Source of the DNA: JBFAPK01 sp040676675
Lineage (GTDB): Bacteria; Actinomycetota; Actinomycetes; Mycobacteriales; Micromonosporaceae
Assembly (NCBI RefSeq): GCF_040676675.1
Contig: NZ_JBFAPK010000021.1
Coordinates: forward strand, 86,177 to 150,176
Direction of reading: 5' to 3'
DNA length: 64,000 nucleotides
Positions 53,801 to 62,800 of this stretch are shown piece after piece. A program made the translations under genes and the position numbers. How positions within the stretch are numbered: position 1 is the first letter of the stretch; the number at the start of each line of letters is the position of its first letter. Under the pieces are notes generated by a model that searched no databases, was not told the origin of the DNA, and saw nothing but the letters and a program-made list of their open reading frames with translations.

Positions 53801-56800
53801 CGCAACCGCACCAGCCCGTACGACGGCGGCATGTCCGTGCCGGCCGGAAAGCGGGCGATCGAGTAGGTGACGTTCGCGCGGGGCGACGCCGTGGCGAAGC
53901 CTCCGTGCTCGCTCCACCGCACCAGGCCGCGCCGCGCGCTCCACCGCACCAGCCCGAAGTTGAGCTGACGGTTCACGCCGGCCGTCAGCCAGTCGGCGAG
54001 GTTCTCCTCGGTCGCCTCCCGGTCGGCGCGCTGGTTCGGGCTCTCGTCAGAGGCACCCTCCGGCAGTACGAGTTCCATCACGACGTCAAGCTGCTGCGCC
54101 CCGTCCGGCTGGAACCAGCGCATGGCGTCCTCGCTGGTCGCCACGGCCGCCTGGTAACGAATCCAGCCGATGATGTCGCTGGTGCCCCGGCTACCCGGCG
54201 TGCCGTCGGGCAGCACGGGTGCCGCGCCCGATCGGTCGACGAGTCCGAGGAGATCGGTGCCGTGGAACTCGACCGGCGCGCTCCACACCGTCCCCGCCAG
54301 GGGAGCGGACACCCCGATCTCGTCGGCCGGAGCGGCATCATCCCCGTCAACGAAGTACGCGACCCCGTCCGCGCCCTCCTCCCGCAGCCACGCCGACCCG
54401 GCCGGAACGAACGCCGCCTCCCACTCGCCGTGCCGGACCCGTACGTGACCCGAGTCGAAGACCAACAGCCGGTGACCATCCGGCACCGACTCCGGCGCCG
54501 CCTCGCTCACCCGCACCAGGAACTCGTCGCCGATCAGCAGACGTTCGGCGTCCGCGTCGGGCAGCACAGCGTACGTCCGACCGCGCACCACCTCCCCGTC
54601 GAGATCGTCGATCAGGTCCTGCACCGCACGCTCGTACCGCCAGTCGCTTGCCAGCCGCACGTTCGTGACCATGGAGTCGCGTTCCGCCAACCGCTGCAGC
54701 TCGGCGATGGTCTCGGGCAGCGGCCCGGCTGGTGGCGCGGGGTCCGCAACCGTTCCCTCGGCGTCGGCCGCTTGGCGGCGTCGCCGTCGATCCGGCGTGC
54801 GACCGGCGTCCGCAGCGCCCTCGGGCTGACCGGAGCCGGCAAGCGTCATCCCGCCGACCGCATCGGCAAGTCCGGCGCTGGCGGAATAGGTGGCCAATTG
54901 CTCACTCAGACGTTGGAGAACCACATCTCCGGCCGCGTCCGCACCAGCGGCAAGAAGCTGCTTCCTCCGGTCCTCGACCGCCCGCTCCAACCCCCTGACC
55001 GTCGCCTCCGAGGTATCAGCCATGAACGCCTGCGTACGCCCGCCAGACCCGGACCCGGAAGCACCAGGCCCCCGATAACCCGCCCCCGCCGGATACTGCC
55101 CCTCCTGGCCGTGCTGCGGAGGCTGCCCCTGCTGGAAGTAATGGCCCTGTGCCGGCTGCTGCGGATAGTGGCCGTACGGCCCCACGACCGCACCGGTACC
55201 GGTACTGGGCCCGGGCTGGCTCGACGGGTAATAGGGAAGAAACGCCGAAGACAGGTAACGCGGATCAGCCCCCGGCGGAGGAACCGGTGGAACCGGCCCG
55301 CCGAAGCCCGACGCGCCCGAGAACCCCATTGGCGGCGGAACCGAGGAGGACGACGAGGAAGGCGGCGACGAGGCTACGTACGGTGCTGGCCGACGCTGAC
55401 GTCGGGCGTCGGAACGGCTCGCGCTGGGAGAGCCACCGCGAACATAGCCGCCGCCGTGGCTGCTGCCGCCGGTGGACGGGCCGCCACCAGGGCCGTGTCC
55501 GCCGTTATGGCCTCCCGGGGCGCCGGTCCGATCCGGTGGTAGCAGCACCGTCTGCAGCCGCGCCTCGGCCGGGGCGAGTAGCGTGGCCAAGGGATCGCGC
55601 ATCGCGGGATTCGCCCGCAGGTATTCCGTGATCGCGTAGCGCAGCTCGTCGATCCGCTGCCGTCGTTGACCCCGCGCGGTGGTCGCCACATGCAACAGCG
55701 CTGTGGTGATTGCGCGTCCGCGCTGGTCGCCGCCGAGCAGGTGCGCGGTACGGGCGGTGGAATCAACCGCCTGAGCCGTTTCCCGCAGCCGCCGGGAATT
55801 ACCCATCATCGTCTCGTAGCTGACGAAACCCTGTCGCCAGTCCGGCGTCCCGGCCGCCGGCCTGCCGTAGTAACGGACCTCCAAGGCAACCGTGGGCGGC
55901 AGTTCACCGTGTGCGCTGGCACGCGTGTTGAGGCTGCTACCGTCGCCGGACTCGCTGACGTCGAACGCACTCGGTCGGATCCGCGGCCCGCCCGGCGCCG
56001 GATCGAACACCTCAGCCAGCAACTGTCGAACGGTCCCGATCCGCTCCTCCTGCCGGTACTCGTTGACGAGCGTCATCGAGAACAGGTCCACCGCGGTCCC
56101 CGGCGGGAGTTGGTAACGCCGCGCGTAGGCGGCCGGGAAGTTCGGCGCCGCTTCGAAGAACCTCGTGGCGAATATCTGGTGCACCTCGGAGACGTTCGTT
56201 CGCAGCACTTCGCGGATGTCACGCCCCAGCGCCTGCCCCAGCAGATAAAGAGAGTGACGTGTGGCCACGATCATCCGGCCCTTCACGATGAAGGTACGGT
56301 TGACCTCCCAGTCGATCGCGGCCGCCGCCGTCAAACTGGCCATCGCCATGACGCCCATCACGGACGCCACGGGCCGGGACGCGACCAACATCCGCATGTC
56401 CTGGTCCGACGGGCGGCTACCCAGCACCCGCTCGACGTAGAGGGCTCCCACATCCCGGCCGATCCGCAACGCGGCGCGCAGGTAGGTCGTGGCCGGCTCG
56501 TTGGGCGTGGCGTGCTCCGCCACATGCTCGAGGAAGTCGTAAACAGCGGCCACCGGCACATCCTCGGTGACCTGCAGGTAGAACGGCGCATCCTCATGGA
56601 ATCCCGGATACGTGGCCACCAGAACATCACGCATCGCCGGCTCGATGTCGTACTGGTCCGGCTCCGGGAACAGGTCGCTCAGACGCGTCGACGGCCGATC
56701 GGTGAGCCCACGCACCGACCTCGCATTCCACAGCCGCCGGACAACCTCGTTCAACCGCGCTTCGACGTCGACGAGGCGCGGCCGAGCATCCTCCCCCTCC

Positions 56801-59800
56801 AGCGTCCGCGCCGGCACGACCTTGATCTCGGCCACCGAGGCATGCGCCCGCTGATTCAGTTGCGGATGCTGCGGTACACCGGCAGCCGCCATCGCGTCCA
56901 GAGACGGATAGAAGAGGTTGTCCGCCCCTATCCAGAATTTCTTGTTGTCCGTCACCACCTCGATCAGGCCGTCCGTCGACCGCAGCAGCCTGGTTCTCGC
57001 CCGCATCGGCCGACCGCCCAGGACGAACGCAACATTGTGCACCTCGACCTCTTGGGCATGGGCACCGAACTCGTGGCTGGTCGGGGCGTCGATCAGACTT
57101 CTCGCCACCGACCCCGAGTCGGAGACCGCCCACGACCTAGCACCGGGAGCCTCGTCGGGCTCCACCACGCGACCTCGACCGTCGACGACGATTGCCCAGG
57201 TTTCCACCACGCCCGGCCGACCGTCCGGCCCATTCCACGGACCCGTCAGGCTCGATTCGCCGGCGGCGTACTCGACCGCGTAAACCCGATCCTCACGCTG
57301 CGGGTCGACGCCCCACACGCCGTCCGTCGTCCGATGCCACGCCCGCGCGTGACCCGTATATTCATCTCCGCGGCTCTCCAGGAACAGCACCGTCGCACCG
57401 GGACCCAGCCCTTCGAACGACCGCCACAACGCCGACCGATCACCCACCCGCGCCCAACCGGAGCCGGCGATCAAACCATCCCGTACCCCCGCGACCCCAC
57501 CGCGCCCCACCGGCAGGTCGTCCACAACTCGACCAAGCACCACACCCCGCGGGTAAACGCGCCGAACAAACGAGTTCACCAACACCACGCACTCGGCCAA
57601 CGACCACGGTCCCGGATCACCCCCGCCCCGCACGGCCCCCACGACGTCATCCACCACCCGACGCAGCGAGGTCTCGTCCAGGGGCCCCCCGACCACCACC
57701 TCGTCGAAGCGTGACGACAGACCCAACACCTCCCGCGCCCGCTCCCCCACCGACCGAGACGGACCGGCCGTCAGCACGTGGGCGGATGCGCCCTGGCCGG
57801 GTTGCCGGAGCGACATGGGTCCGGAGGTCACCCTCGGGGCCCGGTGGACGGACAGGTCGATCTGACGCAGGCGCTGCGGGCCCCCGGAACTGGTGTGGGG
57901 AAAGACCGTCACCGGGAGTTCGACGGTTCCCGCGAGAACCGGTGGTATCGCCCGGCGGGCGTCGACGCCGAGTGCGGTGGCCAGATCGGCATGGACGACG
58001 GGGGTCGAATCCGCCACGGAATCCAGGTCCATGATGGCGAACCGACCATCGACCCTGCGGGCGACCAACACCAGGTGACCGGCGGGATGTGCCGCATCGA
58101 CAACCCGGGCGACGGTGACCGCCGCGTGCCCCAGTGCGAGGAGCCCGTGTGCCGAGGACGGCACGAACCGCCCACCGAGCCGAGCCGCCACCCGCTCCGT
58201 ACCCGTCTCGGCGCGGGTGCCCCCCGGCGTCGGCGACACGCCCAACCTGGTCAGGAGCCACCGCGCCACCTCGGACCCGGACCGCGCCTCCGCCGGTGTC
58301 AGGCTCAGGAGTTCCCCGATCGCCTCCTCCGGCCAGGAGTCGTGCAGGTAGACCGGCGCGGGATCGGATGAGGACACCACCACCCGCCACCGGTTCTCGG
58401 TGCCGGGCACCCGCTCCACCCGCTCCATCTCGTCGGCGAGCGCGGCCGTGTCGATCAGTGGGCCCCAGTGCGTCCTCCTGATGAAGCGTGTCGGCACCTC
58501 GACCGCGCGGCCATCCGGCCGTACGGCGCCGTTCGCCACAGCGATGCCGGCCGGTCCCCGCACCCATGCCTCGATCTCCTGGGCGGTCGGTTCGCCGTCG
58601 GTGTTCTGCCCTGCGACGATCACCGTTGTGCCGTCCAAGATCCGCCAACCACCGCTGTCGAACATCATTCGCGCTCTGATGGCATGTGGGTCGGTGTAGC
58701 TCAGCACCTCGCCGGACGCGAGCCGGGTCATCGTCTCTTGCTCATCGGGCCACCGCACGTGGCCGATGGCGCGATCGAGCAAATCGTCCAGGCTGAAAGG
58801 CCATTGGCCTCGAGAGGCCAGCGACCAGTCGGAGCGGTTTTGCTCCACCCGCCCCAGGTGGTGGTCCAGCGTGGCCGCGTCGACCAGGTAGTACGGAGCA
58901 CCACCGGCGGACGGCTCGTGCCGGCGCACGAATTTCGCCGGTACGCCGATCCGGCGGTCGCCAGGCGACGTGGCCTCCCGTGCCACGATGACACCGGCCG
59001 GGTCATCCAACCAGGCTCGGATGGTCGCCTCGGACCGGGGCGTCTCCGGTTCCCACCTGAGCCACACGAGCTCGTCGGGATTGTTCGGTTTCGGGCTGCG
59101 GAGGTACGTCCGCATGACCACGAGGGCGGCGGGATCGAAGTAGTTCCGCACCTCGCCGGATCGAAGCCTCGCGATCGCCTTCGGCAACGTCGGGAGCCTG
59201 TCCGTGCCTTCCGGGCGATCGGCGGCTGCCTCCCGCAGTTGGAGACGGCTGCGAAGGAGCTCCCACCTCGCGGCCACCTCCGTCACGTCCTCGATCACCG
59301 TCTCGTTCCCGCGCCGGATCTCGCGCCGGCCCACTACTCTCTCGGACTGCCAGGCCACCACGACGTCGGCACCGCCTCGCAACAGGGCGCCCACGAAACT
59401 GGATTCCAACGCCGCGGTGTCGGACGCGAACCAGTGGGTGAGTACCACGACCGGCGCGGCGTCGTCGGGGTCCCCCGGCAGCCGTTCCAGGTACTCGCCG
59501 GCCGTCAACTGCTCGCCGTCGAGCGGCCAGGTGAGAAGGTCGCCCGACGCGTTCTCGCCCGGGCCCAGCCGGCCGGTCTCCACCACCACCCGGCCCGACT
59601 GCCAGGCGGACCTGCTCGTCAGGATGTCGGTCGCCGACACCCAGGAAGGAAGGAAAGCCGCGACGAACCCGTACGCGTCCGCGTACTGGTTTACCCAGAT
59701 TTGCCGAGGAAGGGTTTCGGCAGAGTCCTCGGCCTCGCGGTCGTGCACGACGACAAGGTGCTGCGGCGGATCGTCGAGGGTCGCCGGTAGTCGCAGCGTG

Positions 59801-62800
59801 GGGGCCTGCAGGTCGGCGGCCAGGTGCACCCGGACGCTCGGCTGGTCGTCCAGAACCACGGGCAACAGCACCCGGTGACCACGCAGCTGGCGGCGGACGT
59901 GTCCCAGCCGGGCCGCTTCCGTCGCCACGGTGGGCACGCGGACGTTGACATGCCGTCCCAGCGACGCATCGTCCGCCGTCCCGGACTGCTCGCTCGCCGG
60001 CACGCCCCAAGCCAGTCGAGGGTGATTCAGGATCCGGTCGACCAATGCGGGCAGTTGGTCGTCCCGCAGCTGCCCGGCAAGACCGGCCCGCACCATCCGC
60101 CTGAACCATGACTCGGCGTCGCCCCGCGTCAGTCTGCGTGCGACGCCCTGTGCCGCGCGGAGGCTGGATCTGGTGGTGCTGGAAGCGTCTTGGTCACCCG
60201 TGAACGCCTCCCATTCCACTATCCCGTACTGGCGATAACCGACGACCAGCGACAACGGTGTCGGCGCTCCCCTCTCCCGGCGGTCCCGCATCACGTTCCA
60301 GACGTGCCTACCGAGCTCGACGACCATATTGGGATCACCCTGGACCCACAACACGAGGTGCGGGCGCCCGCCACCCGCTGTGACCGCGTCCTCGGCCAGC
60401 GCGTCGAGGAAACGCTCCGCCGTGACGCCGCCCCGGCGTTCACCCGCCCATTGCAGGGTGTATGGCGAGGCCGCAACGGCCGCCACGAGAACTGACGCGT
60501 CTGGGGCGACCATCCCGGCCACGGCCGCACCCAGATTCGCCGCGCCCTGCGCCGGCGGCACGACGAACGCCCGATCGCCCACCCGCCACAGCGGGTTCGT
60601 CGACTGCTTGGCCGCCAGCCGCGGCGGGTTCCCCCGCTCGCCGGCACCACCCACGTTCCTACGCATGATCGACCCCGGGTGACCACCGGCCCCTGGGCCG
60701 TCGTGGACCCGCACCCGCGCGAAGATCTGGATCAGCGCCCGCGGCGGCACCACCGCCAGGCCGTCGACCACCGCGACCGCGTCGACATCCACCGCCCCGA
60801 GCTCGGTCAACATCCGTCGGGTCAGATTTGCCAGGACCACATCCGGCTCACCGGTGAACAACTCGTCCGGCCACGGCGGCTGACTCGAATCGAAGAGCGG
60901 CACCACGTGGAGCTGGGTGTCCACCGGCAATCTGAACCGCTCGTTCAACCCGGCCACCGCGCCCCGGATCAGCTCGCGCGCCGCAGGGGAACCCGACGCC
61001 GGTACGGGTAGCCGGAAGACCCACACCGCCGAGGGCTGCTCCCCGTCGGTCGCGGGAGCACCGCTGGAGCTGGCGGTCGCGGGAGCGAAATAGGCCACCT
61101 CGTACCGGAAAGACCCGCCCTCTCCCGGCAACGGTTCGACGGGCCAGAAGAAGAGTGGGGGGGCGTCCGCCAGGCGAGCGTCGATACCCGCCACCGGAGA
61201 GAACATTTGCCACGAGCCAGGCCAGCGAGGGTCGTCCTGGTCCCATTCATGGACCAGTAGCAGTTCCTCGGGCAACAGATAGGAGGGCTCCGTCCTGACG
61301 CTCAGGTTGGACGGTAGCTGGACGTGACCCGGCTGGACGCGGGCATGCGACCGTACCGTAACCAAACCATCCAGGGCGGACAGTGCCTCTTGGATGGCCC
61401 AATCGGCCCGTTCCTCGTCGGTCTCGTCGAGCATCACTTCCAGCTCCGGCTCGGCATATTTCGCCAGTGCCGCCCGCATCCTGTCGGCGACCCGCCACGT
61501 GTCCGCGGGTGACCGGTCGGAACCCGTCAGGGTGATCGTGCGCTGCGGCAGGCCGGCGAGGCGGCGGAAGAGCACGTCCTCGGCCAGCACCGCAACCTGT
61601 TGCCGGAAGGAATCCTGAACGAAGTGATCCGACGGCGATCCCAGACTGGACGCCGCGATGAGCACCATGTCTTGATCGGCGGGATTTCCCGCCCGCAGAT
61701 CGTTTCCCGCGCGGGTACCGGGTCCGGTCGAGCCCCCAGCGGTCGCGTCCCCCTCGCCCCGGTACATGAAGACCTGCGTGACCTCGCGCGGCACGGGTCC
61801 CAGAAGCTGCCGCTGGGCCGGGTGCTGGAGGCCGAGCAGGGACCAGACGTCCGTGGCCGGCGTACGCCCCGCCCGCACGTCGCGCCGTTGGCGAGCGAAC
61901 GGCGCGGCGATGACCCGCTTCGCCGCCCGGAGATCCGCCGGCACCACCCGGATCGCCTGTTCCGGTGCGGTCTGGCCCGAGGGCTTCGCACCCGGATGTA
62001 CCGTCGTCACCCGTCGGCGACCCGGAATTCGCCGCTGGGTCGCGCCTCGCCGCCGAGCCGTGAACCGTTGGCGGGCCGTACCCGGGCGGTGGCCTGGGTA
62101 CAGCCGCGACGCCGGCCACAGCGGCGGCGCCACGGTGGTGAGGCCGGAGACGGTGGTCGCGGGGACGCCCGCCGCCGTCTGCCGCTCGGGCGTCGCGGCG
62201 GACTCGGCCGGCGTGGTCGTCGCCGCCAGGCTGTCGGGGCCGACCGCGGGACGCATCGACGCCTCGGGCAGGTCCACTTCGCTTGGCACCAGCTCATGGT
62301 CGACGGAGACTCCTCCGAACCGGTCCACGGCGGTACGGCGGGCGCGTTCCACGTCGTCCGGCGCGAGGCGCCGGCCGGTCGCGTCCGGGAGCAGCTCGGC
62401 CAGGTTTTCGAGGCTGACCCGCGCGCCACTCGGGCTGCCGGTGGCGAGGTCGACGTTGGCCGCGATCGTCTCCGGGCTCAGCCACACCCGAACGTCCCAG
62501 TCGCGCGACGTGGCATGATCCCGCCACGCCTCAATCCGTTCCCGGGTCTCGTCACCGAGCCGGTCGGCGTCGGCGACGACCAGGTGCACCACCCGAGGCA
62601 CCCGCAGCTGGTCGCCGCCGGTCGCACCGACCGGCGGCGCCGGGGGCGAGCCCGTACCGGCGCCGGCCCCGGGTACGACGACCGGCGGGGCCGCCGGGTG
62701 CGGAGAGAACGCCTCCTCGGCAACGGCCTCCGGCTGCGGATCCGGCGCGGCCGGGAACAACCTCTCCTCGACGACCTCCGGCTGCGGATCGGCCTGGGCG

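Noticed and set aside
50005..55542. Very long plus-strand open frames (over 1,800 codons) opposite the giant gene, with similar ones at 44956-48084 and 61600-63384
   Set aside because: They lie antisense to domains with clear motifs and have arginine-, proline- and histidine-rich translations typical of mirror frames in GC-rich DNA.
57960..58210. Possible third papain-fold domain in the giant protein (AGHLVLVARRVDGRFAIMDL, near residue 1970)
   Set aside because: His and Asp spacing is suggestive, but the expected Cys block upstream is missing (it reads SSAHGLLAL, only about 30 residues before), so I do not call it a domain.
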